A DNA stretch of 64,000 nt from Pseudooceanicola sp. (GTDB lineage: Bacteria > Pseudomonadota > Alphaproteobacteria > Rhodobacterales > Rhodobacteraceae), in the NCBI GenBank assembly GCA_002709085.1, contig PAPR01000037.1:62001-126000 (forward strand), in the 5' to 3' direction. Below are positions 19,125-27,643 of the stretch, one piece after another; within the stretch, counting starts at the first letter, position 1; every line of letters begins with the position of its first letter. The notes under the pieces were generated by a model. That model made no database searches, had not been told where the DNA came from, and saw only the letters and a list, made by a program, of their open reading frames with translations. Made by a program: the position numbers and the translations under genes.

Positions 19125-20341
19125 AGGATACCTTCCTTTCTCAACGCCGCGTGATGGCTGGGCCATGTCTTGCGGATCAGGGTTTCCACCTCGCGCCCCA
19201 CGGCATCCAGATATACCCTGCATCGCTTGTGCGTCTCGGTTCTGGTCGCGGGCCCGGTGATTTCATAGACCGTCATCAGGTTCGCGGTGGCATTGTCGAT
19301 CTCGGCGGAATCCTTCAGGACCGCTTGCATGAGGTCATGGGGGAAGACCGCCTCCATCACTCGTTTGATCGCTTGGTGCGCGCTCTTCTGATCATTCATC
19401 TTGGTGGTTAGGATCTTAACAAAATGATACCCTCGCGCACCGCCATGCTCGGCAAGCTCGTTCAACGTGTTCCCCATCATCTTGAGGAAATGCGCGGTCG
19501 AGCCGAAATCAATGTTGTTCGGCGGCGCCGGTATCACCAGCGCATTGGCCGCGCGCAACACCGATAGGGAAATCATCCCGAGGGCAGGCGGCGGGTCAAG
19601 CAGGATGATGTCGAACTGGTCGGAAATCGTCTCTATTCCCTGCCGTAGTCTATCCAGGACAAAGCTCTGTTCGCGTGCCATCCGGGCGGCAAATTCATAT
19701 TCCGCATCATATAGCCCGAGGTTGGCGGGGATCATCGCGATGCCCGGCCAGTAGGTCGCCCGCAGCGCGTAATGCAGCGACGCCGGGCCGCCATGGCGAA
19801 AGAACGGATAAAGTGTATCTTCCTCTTCATCCACGTCGACATCCGGGTTCAGCCCGAAAATGGAGGTCGTCGACCCCTGGCTGTCGCAGTCGATCACGCA
19901 AACCCGGTAGCCGCGCATCGCTAGATATTGCGCCAGATGCACGACAACGGTGGATTTGCCGACCCCTCCCTTAAAGTTCTGAACCGCGAGAACCGTGGCC
20001 GGATCGCCTTTGGCGCGATGCGGCAGCGTGCCAAAGACCTGCCGCATCCGGTTCACATCCTCCAGGCTATAGCCCGCGCGGCGCCCGGTTTCGGGGGATT
20101 TCTCGGGTTCCGGCAGTCGGCCATCCGCCTCGGCATCGCGAATGGCCTTTTCCGAGCGCCCGACCATCTCTGACGCGGTGCGCACATTGAACCGCAGGGC
20201 CAGCGATTTCTGCGCGCCTGGTGAATAAATCCGCTCGCGCAGCCGAGTGATCACGGTGTCTGCCCGCAATGCCAGCCCATCGATATCTTCGAGGGTGACG
20301 GGAAAATTCTCTTCGTCTGTCATCTCTGCCCTGCCTGTCAT
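19121..20341 (-). CDS. parA: ParA-family plasmid partition ATPase
   Basis: 406 aa. An N-terminal winged helix-turn-helix region (about residues 45-100) precedes a deviant Walker A, KGGVGKST (about 124-131). DCDSQGS and ILLDPPPALG follow as the A' and B motifs. An N-terminal DNA-binding domain marks type Ia ParA proteins, which repress their own operon. A second ATG at 20323 has AGGG five bases upstream and may be the real start. It is divergent from the initiator gene across the origin and is coupled to parB. Confidence 0.92.
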   Translation of the reverse strand: MTGRAEMTDEENFPVTLEDIDGLALRADTVITRLRERIYSPGAQKSLALRFNVRTASEMVGRSEKAIRDAEADGRLPEPEKSPETGRRAGYSLEDVNRMRQVFGTLPHRAKGDPATVLAVQNFKGGVGKSTVVVHLAQYLAMRGYRVCVIDCDSQGSTTSIFGLNPDVDVDEEEDTLYPFFRHGGPASLHYALRATYWPGIAMIPANLGLYDAEYEFAARMAREQSFVLDRLRQGIETISDQFDIILLDPPPALGMISLSVLRAANALVIPAPPNNIDFGSTAHFLKMMGNTLNELAEHGGARGYHFVKILTTKMNDQKSAHQAIKRVMEAVFPHDLMQAVLKDSAEIDNATANLMTVYEITGPATRTETHKRCRVYLDAVGREVETLIRKTWPSHHAALRKEGIL

Positions 20342-20933
20342 TTTCGCATAGAATGCCTGTGCGGGCGACTCGCCTCAAGTGCGAAGTTTTGTATGCTTTG
20401 GCTTAATAACCGAAAGTGACCCCTTTGGGCGCCAAATTCGGGAGGATGAGGGTGGCCTAATCAAAGTTCGGAATTGAGAGGCTGGAGATCCTTGTCTGTC
20501 CCCAAAATGTAACGGGAGGGTGGAAGAGGGGGCTGGCTGAACCAGAGGCGACCTGAAAATCAGAAAAATCTATATCAAACCCCTCTCTATTCTTAGTTCT
20601 TGGATTCATATGTTCGTCGTTCTCAATCCCTTTCTAAACAGAGCAAAAATGGCGGTTTAGACTACATTTCGGGACGGGTTCGCTTACGCTTCGGGTGGTG
20701 TGACACTACCTATTGGGATGGCTGTGGATACATTTTGCACAGGTTAGACTTACATATCGGGCAGGGTGGTAAACCTCGAATCGGGGTGGTCGAAAAAACC
20801 ATGTAAAGCAGGGCTCTGCGAATCGTTATCCGAATCGACCCCTCGATCACGGCTTACTTTTCGGGTGCGGGCTCTCACCGCGAGTCACTTGCCCGCTTAC
20901 ATGAGTTGCGTTACAAATGTAAGAAAATCAGGT
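20342..20933. other. origin region between parA and the replication initiator
   Basis: 592 bases. It contains an AT-rich stretch at about 20555-20640, five tandem 22-base iterons (20660-20769), a further lone copy at 20852-20873, and TGTGGATAC at 20723-20731, one mismatch from a DnaA box. It must also hold the parA promoter (minus) and the initiator promoter (plus). This is the layout of an iteron-controlled Rep_3 origin. Confidence 0.7.
20660..20769 (+). repeat. array of five tandem 22-bp iterons
   Basis: Units begin at 20660, 20682, 20704, 20726 and 20748 with no gaps. Consensus of the first part is GCTTACATTTCGGG, then N2, then GGGTG. TAC at positions 4-6 is identical in all five; the third and fourth units are the most diverged. 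A further unit at 20852-20873 reads GCTTACTTTTCGGG. A 22-base period equals about two helical turns, as in initiator-binding iterons of Rep_3 plasmids. Confidence 0.8.
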
Positions 20934-21968
20934 ATGGACCCGAGCAGCATGGCCAAACCATCCACACGTTATCGCACCGTCGATGCACGGCCAAGCAAGG
21001 AGTCCCTGGTCAAGCCGGGGGAATTGGTCGACCTGATCGAGGTCACTCCGCTGACGCTGACGGATCGTCGCATTTACAACCAGTTGCTGGAGAATGCCTG
21101 GGAGGCGATCGACAAGCCGGTGCTCCATGTCATCGCCAAGGCCGATCTCAGGGGGTCGCATAATTCCAATGACCGGATTGGCGAATCGATTGAACGGCTG
21201 ATGTCGGCGATTGTCCGGGTCGAGGCGGTCTGGGACGGGCAGGCGGCGATCGAACGTGTGCAGCTTCTCGGAGGGAATTTGGAGATGTCGCGTGCGGACG
21301 GGCTCTTTGAATATGAGATTCCGCCACGACTGCGCAAGATCATTTCGAACTCCACGATCTTTGCGCGGTTGCAGCGGGAAGTGATGTTCGCGCTGAGTTC
21401 AAAATATGCGCTCACCCTCTATGAAATGGTGCAGAAGCGCGGCAACTTGCGGTGGCGCTCTTCCGAGAAATTCTCACTCGACGCATTGCGAGGTGTGCTG
21501 GGTGTTCCCAAGGGCAAGCTGACATCATGGTCTAACCTGCGCTTGAGAGCCGTGGATCCCGCCGTTTCGGAAGTGTCCGCTCTGTCCGATTACATGGTCG
21601 AAATCCTGCCGATCAAGACCGGTCGCAGCGTGACTCATGTTGAGCTGAAATGGTGGCGCAAGGACGGGGAGGCCACGGGCAAAGCGGAGCGCGCGTTGCA
21701 ATTCGCCTCGCCCGGTCGACATGCAAAAGCAAAGGGAACGGCCGAAGAGCTCGCTTCGCCGAAACCGCGCCCCGACTGGTTGACCCGGCGCGGCGCTGCC
21801 TTGCGCACAGAGACATATGAGACGGCGAAGCTGCGCCATCCGGGCTACGACATCTACTACGTCGAAGGTGAGTGGCGCGCCTGGGCCGCGACCAAAGAAC
21901 CAGCAGCGGACCCGGATCGAGCTTTCCTTGCCTTTTTTCGCAAGTTCGCGGATGCCAATCCGATCTGA
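20934..21968 (+). CDS. Rep_3-type plasmid replication initiator
   Basis: About 344 aa. Two winged-helix domains typical of Rep_3 (PF01051) initiators are recognisable. The first contains TLTDRRIYNQLLENAW. The family hallmark LSSKYALTLYEMVQKR (about residues 155-170) is followed by an FSLDALRGVLGVPKGKLTSWSNLR helix-turn-helix region. It would bind the adjacent iterons and start replication. Starts at 20934 (MDPSSMAKP) or 20949 (MAKPSTRYR) are both possible; longer readings would run through the last iteron copy. It is divergent from parAB, which suits a roseobacter RepB-type module. Confidence 0.85.
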   Translation: MDPSSMAKPSTRYRTVDARPSKESLVKPGELVDLIEVTPLTLTDRRIYNQLLENAWEAIDKPVLHVIAKADLRGSHNSNDRIGESIERLMSAIVRVEAVWDGQAAIERVQLLGGNLEMSRADGLFEYEIPPRLRKIISNSTIFARLQREVMFALSSKYALTLYEMVQKRGNLRWRSSEKFSLDALRGVLGVPKGKLTSWSNLRLRAVDPAVSEVSALSDYMVEILPIKTGRSVTHVELKWWRKDGEATGKAERALQFASPGRHAKAKGTAEELASPKPRPDWLTRRGAALRTETYETAKLRHPGYDIYYVEGEWRAWAATKEPAADPDRAFLAFFRKFADANPI

Positions 21969-22132
21969 TTTTCTAACTCTTTGAGCAGGGGGACTTTTTC
22001 GCTTCGTTGCCAGTTGGCAATTTCGTGTTCCGCCAAAGAGCGCCCTTTACGCCAGCCGCCCGAGTGGCGTCGCCGTTTACAGCGTCGGGCCGGCGGGATA
22101 GGACAGGGGAAAGAGATCACATTGGACCCGTT

Positions 22133-23188
22133 ATGACCCACGCTGCGCAGCCGACACAAGACGCCCTGACCTTCCCGTTCGAGACCGTGCCCGAGTTCGA
22201 AGTGCCCGTCGAAATTGCCGAGGGCATACTTTGGGTGCGTTTGCCTTTGCCCTTCTCGCTGGACCACGTCAATATTTACTTTGTTCGGGACGGCGACGGT
22301 TGGGCAGTCATCGACACCGGCCTCAAGACCAAGGATTCCATCGCGGCCTGGGAACGCGTGCTGCGTGACGTGCTGAAGGGTGACAAGATTACGCGTGTTA
22401 TCGCGACACATGCGCATCCTGATCATATCGGCATGGCCGGCTGGCTGTGCGAGAGGTTCGACGTGCCTTTGCTGACGAGCCTATCTTCCTATGCCGACAG
22501 CCGCCTGATTTCCCAGGGGCCGAACAAGGCCAGCTCGCGGCAGTACTTTGACTTCTACGTCAGCCACGGGATGACCGCGGAGGGGGCGGGCGTCGTGGCG
22601 ATACGGGGCAATGAGTATCTGCAACTCGTCCATACCCTGCCGAACTCGTATCACAGGTTGGTCCGGGCCGACGTGCTCAACATCGGGGGGCGCGAGTTTC
22701 GGGTGCTGACGGGGGAGGGGCACGCGGCAGAGCAAGTCATGCTTTATTGTCACGACGAGGGTTTGCTGTTCGCCGCCGATCAGGTGCTGGAGCGGATTTC
22801 ACCGAATGTCAGCGTCTCGGCGATGGACCCGAATGGCGACCCGCTGGGCCATTTCCTGCGGAGTCTGCGCCAATTGCGTCAGGATATTCCCGCCGATGTT
22901 CTCGTCCTGCCGGGGCATCGTCGACCCTTTTACGGATTGCACACCCGTGCCGCAGAGCTGGAAGCGCACCACGAGTTGCGCTGTGATCTGATCCGCGAGG
23001 CCTGCACCGCCGCGCCGCAGACCGTGGCCGATCTGGTTCCGGTGATGTTCGCGCGCAAGCTGGATGCGCACCAAATGAGCTTTGCCTTCACTGAGGCGCT
23101 GGCCCACGTCAACCGGTTGGTGCGGCGAGGAGAGCTGGTGGCGGATGAAAAGGACGGCTTGCTGGCGCATCGCACCGCTGGCGTTTGA
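22133..23188 (+). CDS. MBL-fold metallo-hydrolase
   Basis: 351 aa from the ATG at 22133. The zinc motif THAHPDHIG is at about residue 92-100, with later ligands GEGHAAEQ (about 190) and LPGHRRPF (about 260), and a C-terminal winged-helix-like region. Family members hydrolyse thioesters such as acyl-CoA or glutathione thioesters, or lactones. A start at 22007 would add a basic, low-complexity leader and is disfavoured. It lies between the initiator and the acyl-CoA island without the CTAAC-N4-GTTAG operator, so its link to the island is by position only. Confidence 0.8.
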   Translation: MTHAAQPTQDALTFPFETVPEFEVPVEIAEGILWVRLPLPFSLDHVNIYFVRDGDGWAVIDTGLKTKDSIAAWERVLRDVLKGDKITRVIATHAHPDHIGMAGWLCERFDVPLLTSLSSYADSRLISQGPNKASSRQYFDFYVSHGMTAEGAGVVAIRGNEYLQLVHTLPNSYHRLVRADVLNIGGREFRVLTGEGHAAEQVMLYCHDEGLLFAADQVLERISPNVSVSAMDPNGDPLGHFLRSLRQLRQDIPADVLVLPGHRRPFYGLHTRAAELEAHHELRCDLIREACTAAPQTVADLVPVMFARKLDAHQMSFAFTEALAHVNRLVRRGELVADEKDGLLAHRTAGV

Positions 23189-23395
23189 CGGGTCGCTTGA
23201 ATCGCCCAACCTTATGCTGGGCGTAGGGCGTAGGGCGATGGGGCAGGGGGCTGTATAGGTCGTCGCGCGGCTGGGCTCGGTTACGAATCGGACACCTGTT
23301 GGAGGGCATCACCTGCAACTGGCAAATCTCGCATGGCGTGTCGTGTCGTCACCCTGTCCTGATACGGGGCCAGGGATCGCCTTATCACAATGGTA

Positions 23396-23424
23396 TTGAG
23401 CTTTTCCCGAACCGCGGCTAATAA
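23396..23424 (+). promoter_or_regulatory. promoter of the CoA-transferase/ACAD pair
   Basis: TTGAGC (23396-23401) and TAATAA (23419-23424) are 17 bases apart. The -10 element directly precedes the palindromic operator, so bound regulator would cover the transcription start. Confidence 0.6.
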
Positions 23425-23425
23425 T

Positions 23426-23439
23426 CTAACGATTGTTAG
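23426..23439. promoter_or_regulatory. operator copy 1, CTAACGATTGTTAG
   Basis: Perfect 5-4-5 palindrome 21 bases before the start codon at 23461, just after the -10 element. One of six copies in the island. Confidence 0.75.
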
Positions 23440-23460
23440 AAACGCGAGAGGCCCCGCTCC

Positions 23461-24669
23461 ATGACCGCCCCCCTGGAGAAGCTAAAAATCATCGAGTTTG
23501 GTCACGTCATTGCCGCCCCGCTGGCCTCCGCCTTGCTCTCGGACTTTGGCGCGGACATTATCAAGATCGAATCCCCCGGCCGCACCGACATGGTGCGCGA
23601 ATTGGGGCCAAAGGCCGAAGACGGGGTCGGGGTCTGGTGGAAGACCCTGGGGCGAAACAAGAAGATCCTGAGCCTTGATTGGAAATCGGATGAAGGCCGG
23701 ACGATCCTGCGCAGTCTCGTCGAGAAGGCCGATGTGCTGACCGAAAATTTCCGCCCCGGTGTCTTGGAGCGCTCGGGGCTTGGGCCGGAGGTTCTGCATG
23801 AATGGAACCCGGACCTCGTTATTTTGCGGATATCGGGCTACGGCCAGGATGGGCCCATGCGCGACGTGCCCGCCTTTGGCCGTGCGGCCGAGGCGATGAG
23901 CGGCTTGGCGCATCTGACCGGTTTTCCCGACGGTCCGCCGATGCATCCGGGCTTTCCCGCCGCCGACAGCACCACCGGTCTGATGGGGGCCTTGGGGATC
24001 ATGATGGCGCTTTTCGCGCGCGAAAAGGGCTATGCCCGTGGACAGGTCATCGACCTTGCGGTCTTTGAGGCGCTCTTGCGATTGATGGATTATCCTGTGC
24101 CCGCCTTGACCGGGGCAAAGCTATCGCCGCAGCGCAACGGGTTGCGCCAGCCGATGGATTTTGCGCCCGGCGGCATGTTCCGAACCTCGGACGGGGTGTG
24201 GCTGACGGTCTCGGCGGGGAGCGCAGAAACCGCGCAACGCCTGCTGCGCGCCATCGGCGGAGACGAATTGGCCGAGGATCCGCGCTTTGCCACATTGGCA
24301 ACCATGTCGCAGAACATGGCCGTGGTCTTTGACGCCATCAACGATTTCGTCACGCAGCGCACCCTTGCCGAGGTCGAGGTGGAATTCGCGCGGCATGATG
24401 CGATTGCCTCGCGTGTCCTGAGCGTCGAGGAGGTCGCGTCGAACGAGCAGGTGCTTCACCGGAAGGACATCGTGTCGGTCGAGGGCGAGGAGACGAAGGT
24501 CATCGGACCGGTCCCGCATATGAGCGCCACGCCGGGCAATTTTCGATGGCTCGGGCGTGGACCCGGCGCAGATAGCCGGGAAATTCTGCGCGAACTCGGT
24601 TATGACGATGCTGGCATTGCCCGGCTGCAAGAGGCGGGCCTTGTAGGCCTATCAGAGGAGGAAGAGTGA
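23461..24669 (+). CDS. CaiB/BaiF family III CoA-transferase
   Basis: 402 aa. Family III fold with N-terminal KIIEFGHVIAAPLASALLSDFGADIIKIE, split by one short variable stretch, and the catalytic Asp region PAADSTTGL (about residue 165), equivalent to Asp169 of formyl-CoA transferase. Such enzymes move CoA between carboxylic acids and so can activate a substrate or release a product. It is the first gene after operator copy 1 and overlaps the start region of the next acyl-CoA dehydrogenase gene, so the two probably act in sequence: activation, then desaturation. Confidence 0.9.
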   Translation: MTAPLEKLKIIEFGHVIAAPLASALLSDFGADIIKIESPGRTDMVRELGPKAEDGVGVWWKTLGRNKKILSLDWKSDEGRTILRSLVEKADVLTENFRPGVLERSGLGPEVLHEWNPDLVILRISGYGQDGPMRDVPAFGRAAEAMSGLAHLTGFPDGPPMHPGFPAADSTTGLMGALGIMMALFAREKGYARGQVIDLAVFEALLRLMDYPVPALTGAKLSPQRNGLRQPMDFAPGGMFRTSDGVWLTVSAGSAETAQRLLRAIGGDELAEDPRFATLATMSQNMAVVFDAINDFVTQRTLAEVEVEFARHDAIASRVLSVEEVASNEQVLHRKDIVSVEGEETKVIGPVPHMSATPGNFRWLGRGPGADSREILRELGYDDAGIARLQEAGLVGLSEEEE

Positions 24670-24671
24670 CC

Positions 24672-25838
24672 ATGACGTTTCGTATGACACCCGATCAGCA
24701 AGAAATCCGCGAACAGATCCTGCGGATCTGTGCCCAGTTTGACGATGAGTACTGGTTGGAAAAGGATAGCAAGGGCGGCTTTCCCCATGACCTCCACCGC
24801 GCGCTGGCCGATGGCGGCTGGCTGGGCATTGCCATGTCCGAAGAGGTCGGGGGCGCCGGGCTGGGGATCACCGAAGCGACGATCATGATGCAGGCGATTG
24901 CGGAATCGGGTGCGGGTGCCAGCGGCGCCTCGGCCATTCACATGAATATCTTCGGTCTCAATCCTGTGGTGAAGTTCGGCACCGATGAGCAGCGGGCAAG
25001 AATGCTGACCCCTTTGATCGCGGGCGATGAGAAATCGTGTTTTGCCGTCACCGAACCGACGACCGGGCTGGATACCACCAAGCTCAAGACCATGGCGGTT
25101 CGCCAGGGTGACAGATACGTCGTGCATGGCCAGAAGGTCTGGATTTCGACCGCGCAGGTCGCGGACAAGATGCTGCTGTTGGCGCGGACCACGCGCCTGG
25201 AGGATGTCACTGATCCGACGCAAGGGCTGAGCCTGTTCTATACCGACCTGGATCGCACCTTTGTCGATGTCCGCGAGATCGACAAGATGGGCCGCAAGGC
25301 GGTCGATTCGAACGAGGTCTTCATCGACGGCCTGCCTATCCCGGCCGAGGACCTGATCGGGGAAGAGGGCCAGGGGTTCCGTCAGATCCTGCACGGCCTC
25401 AACCCTGAGCGTATCCTGATCGCCGGGGAGTGTATCGGGATCGCGCGCAATGCCCTGCAACGCGCAGCGCAATACGCCAAGGAGCGGGTCGTCTTTTCCC
25501 GACCCATCGGACAGAATCAGGGCGTCCAACATCCCTTGGCACGGGCCTGGGCCCGCGTGGAATCCGCCAATCTGATGGTGATGCATGCCGCCGCGCTTTA
25601 CGATGCGGGCGAGTCCTGCGGGGTGGAGGCGAATTCGGCGAAACTATTGGCCGCGGATGCCGCCGTCGAAGCGACCGAAGTGGCCCAGATAACCTTTGGG
25701 GGATTCGGTTATGCCAAGGAGTATCACGTCGAAAGGTTGGTCCGAGAGGCTCTTTTGTTCAGAATTGTCCCCGTGACCCCGCAATTGTTGCTATCTTTTA
25801 TTGCAGAAAAGGCGTTAGGACTTCCAAAGTCCTATTGA
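24672..25838 (+). CDS. acyl-CoA dehydrogenase
   Basis: 388 aa flavoprotein that introduces an alpha-beta double bond into acyl-CoA. FAD/substrate motifs CFAVTEPTTG (about 119) and YVVHGQKVWIS (about 148) are present. The C-terminus (FRIVPVTPQLLLSFIAEKALGLP) lacks the common YEGT/YGGT motif, a feature it shares with the gene at 61539, so the two are subfamily paralogues. I choose ATG 24672, with GGAGGAAGAG upstream; a GTG at 24666 overlapping the previous stop is possible. Co-transcribed with the CoA-transferase. Confidence 0.9.
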   Translation: MTFRMTPDQQEIREQILRICAQFDDEYWLEKDSKGGFPHDLHRALADGGWLGIAMSEEVGGAGLGITEATIMMQAIAESGAGASGASAIHMNIFGLNPVVKFGTDEQRARMLTPLIAGDEKSCFAVTEPTTGLDTTKLKTMAVRQGDRYVVHGQKVWISTAQVADKMLLLARTTRLEDVTDPTQGLSLFYTDLDRTFVDVREIDKMGRKAVDSNEVFIDGLPIPAEDLIGEEGQGFRQILHGLNPERILIAGECIGIARNALQRAAQYAKERVVFSRPIGQNQGVQHPLARAWARVESANLMVMHAAALYDAGESCGVEANSAKLLAADAAVEATEVAQITFGGFGYAKEYHVERLVREALLFRIVPVTPQLLLSFIAEKALGLPKSY

Positions 25839-25874
25839 TCCAGGGTTTGGCGGTTGTGGGGAGCAACTCTGGCC

Positions 25875-25903
25875 TTGATAGGTTTTCTAACGCGTGTTAG
25901 ATT
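25875..25903 (+). promoter_or_regulatory. promoter of the first import/activation operon, with embedded operator
   Basis: TTGATA (25875-25880), 17 bases, TAGATT (25898-25903). The operator fills the spacer and runs into the -10. Identical -35 and -10 sequences occur with operator copies 3 and 4 (leftward). Confidence 0.6.
25887..25900. promoter_or_regulatory. operator copy 2, CTAACGCGTGTTAG
   Basis: Perfect 5-4-5 palindrome 43 bases before the SDR start at 25944, lying between -35 and -10. It would control the operon SDR-livG-synthetase-livH-livM-livF-SBP-SBP-ECH-ECH. Confidence 0.75.
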
Positions 25904-25943
25904 ATAAATAATTGCCCCGAATGGGGAACAGGGAGGAGGCGTA

Positions 25944-26798
25944 ATGGATAATACGCAATTTGGCTCGTCGAGAGATGAGCTGAGAACGAAGACGACTGTT
26001 TTTTCTAACGATTTGTTCGCGGGAAAGACAGTCATCGTCACCGGTGCCGGTGGGGGGTTGGGTCTGGCGATTGCCGCCCTGTTTGCCCGACTGGGTGCGA
26101 ATCTCGCGATCAATGGCCGTAACGAAGAGAAGCTGGAATCTGCGGCGGAATATCTGCGCAGTTTCGGAGGCAAGGTCCTGGCTGTCCCGATGTCGATCCG
26201 GGACAATGACCAGGTCGTTGCCTTTATCGACCAGGTGAGCGGCGAATACGGGTCCATCGACGTGTTGGTCAACAACGCGGGTGGGCAGTATCCACAAGCG
26301 GCACTGGATTTTTCGGCCAAGGGCTGGAACGCTGTGATCGATACCAATCTCAACGGAACTTGGTGGATGATGCAGGCGATTGCGCGGCATTGGGTGGCGC
26401 GCAAGGAGCCCGGCTCGATCGTCAACATCGTGGCGGATATCTGGCGTGGTATGCCCGGAATCGCGCATACCTGCGCGGCGCGTGCGGGGGTCATCTACCT
26501 GTCCAAGAGCGTCGCCGTGGAATGGGCGCCGAACAAGATACGGGTCAACTGCGTGGCGCCGGGCTGCTGTGAGAGCAATGGCTTTCACAATTATCCCGAC
26601 GAAGGCGCGCAGACTTTTCAGGATTCCAATCCTATGCGGCATGCCGGAGACGAATGGGATGTCGCCGAAGGCGTTGTCTACATGGCGGCCTCTTCTGGCA
26701 AATTCGTGACTGGCGAAGTTCTGAACATCGATGGCGGGCAGCAGATGTGGGGCGACCCATGGCCAACTGGCCGACCGGATTATTTCCGCATTTCCTGA
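25944..26798 (+). CDS. SDR similar to peroxisomal trans-2-enoyl-CoA reductase (PECR type)
   Basis: 284 aa Rossmann protein with TGAGGGLGLA (about residue 35) and VNNAGG (about 112). The usual YxxxK catalytic pair is replaced: the site reads HTCAARAGVIYLSKSVAVEW, with Thr for Tyr and Arg for Lys. The same AARAGV..TKSLALEW pattern with INCVAPG occurs in mammalian PECR, an NADPH-dependent 2-enoyl-CoA reductase, and related 2,4-dienoyl-CoA reductases also lack YxxxK. That makes an enoyl- or dienoyl-CoA reductase the best guess. First gene after operator copy 2, 35 bases before livG. Confidence 0.78.
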   Translation: MDNTQFGSSRDELRTKTTVFSNDLFAGKTVIVTGAGGGLGLAIAALFARLGANLAINGRNEEKLESAAEYLRSFGGKVLAVPMSIRDNDQVVAFIDQVSGEYGSIDVLVNNAGGQYPQAALDFSAKGWNAVIDTNLNGTWWMMQAIARHWVARKEPGSIVNIVADIWRGMPGIAHTCAARAGVIYLSKSVAVEWAPNKIRVNCVAPGCCESNGFHNYPDEGAQTFQDSNPMRHAGDEWDVAEGVVYMAASSGKFVTGEVLNIDGGQQMWGDPWPTGRPDYFRIS

Positions 26799-26833
26799 CG
26801 CTCGGAGCAGATTTTGGGGACTAAAGAGAGTTG

Positions 26834-27643
26834 ATGACGACAGCAAACAAATCAGCAAATGCTCAACCCGGCGGCAAGCCGATCCTTGAGTGCATCGGCA
26901 TCGAACGCAGGTTCGGTGGCATCACGGCCGTGACGGGCGTGGACCTCGCTATTCAACCGGGAGAGATTTTTGGTCTCGTCGGTCCGAACGGGAGCGGCAA
27001 GACGACGCTCACGAACGCGATTACCGGGTTCTATCCGCCAAACGTGGGAAAAGTCCGATTGGACGGCAATGACATCACGGGCACCTCGCCCTACAAGGTG
27101 GCAAAGCTCGGCGTGGCCCGGACCTTCCAGAACCTCGCCCTGTTCAACGGGATGAGCGTCTTGGACAACATCCTCCTTGGGCGGCATATTCATATGAACC
27201 CAGGCGTGTTGCGCACCGCCCTTTACTGGTGGGCCGGGCGACCCGAAGAGATCGAGAACCGGAAGGTTGTGGAGGAAGTGATCGAGTTCCTTCAGCTCGA
27301 AAGCATCCGGCATGAGATGGTCGACGGGCTGCCTATCGGCCTGAAGAAACGGGTGGAGCTGGCACGGGCCCTGGTGGCCGAGCCGCAGATGCTGATCCTC
27401 GATGAGCCGATGGCCGGCATGAACCAGGAAGAGAAGGGCTACATGTCCCGCTTTATCCTGGATGCAAGGGCCGAGCGCGGCGTGAGCGTTCTGCTGATCG
27501 AACATCATATGGATGTCATCATCGGTATTTGCGACCGGATGCTTGCGCTGAACTACGGCGAAATGATCGCCAGCGGCATTCCTCGGGAAGTTGTGAAAGA
27601 TCCTCGCGTTATCGAGGCATATATCGGAGGGTCCCATGGCTGA
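26834..27643 (+). CDS. livG: LivG-type ABC transporter ATP-binding protein
   Basis: 269 aa, one of the two ATPase subunits of a branched-chain-amino-acid-type importer. Walker A GPNGSGKTT (about residue 51), a degenerate signature region GLKKRVELARALV (about 170) and Walker B LILDEPMAG (about 190) are visible. ATG 26834 is preceded by a TTG that could also start. Its last eight bases overlap the acyl-CoA synthetase gene, an arrangement repeated (with a 4-base gap) in the second cassette at 60 kb. Liv-type importers in such islands often take up aromatic, alicyclic or fatty acids rather than amino acids. Confidence 0.9.
   Translation: MTTANKSANAQPGGKPILECIGIERRFGGITAVTGVDLAIQPGEIFGLVGPNGSGKTTLTNAITGFYPPNVGKVRLDGNDITGTSPYKVAKLGVARTFQNLALFNGMSVLDNILLGRHIHMNPGVLRTALYWWAGRPEEIENRKVVEEVIEFLQLESIRHEMVDGLPIGLKKRVELARALVAEPQMLILDEPMAGMNQEEKGYMSRFILDARAERGVSVLLIEHHMDVIIGICDRMLALNYGEMIASGIPREVVKDPRVIEAYIGGSHG

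Noticed and set aside
20723-20731. DnaA-box-like TGTGGATAC
   Set aside because: One mismatch and a single copy inside the iterons; noted under the origin but not listed as a separate site.
20770-20791. possible sixth tandem iteron (CCTCGAATCGGGGTGG)
   Set aside because: The core is shifted by two bases and TAC is missing; kept out of the array.
21974-21990. CTAAC half-site upstream of the metallo-hydrolase
   Set aside because: The second arm reads TGAGC and no promoter fits, so it is not counted as an operator.
23218-23240. short GGGCGTA tandem repeat after the metallo-hydrolase gene
   Set aside because: Only two and a half units; too short to call a repeat element.
26005-26018. CTAAC followed by ATTTGTTCG inside the SDR gene
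   Set aside because: Only one half-site matches and the spacing is five, not four; it lies within coding sequence.
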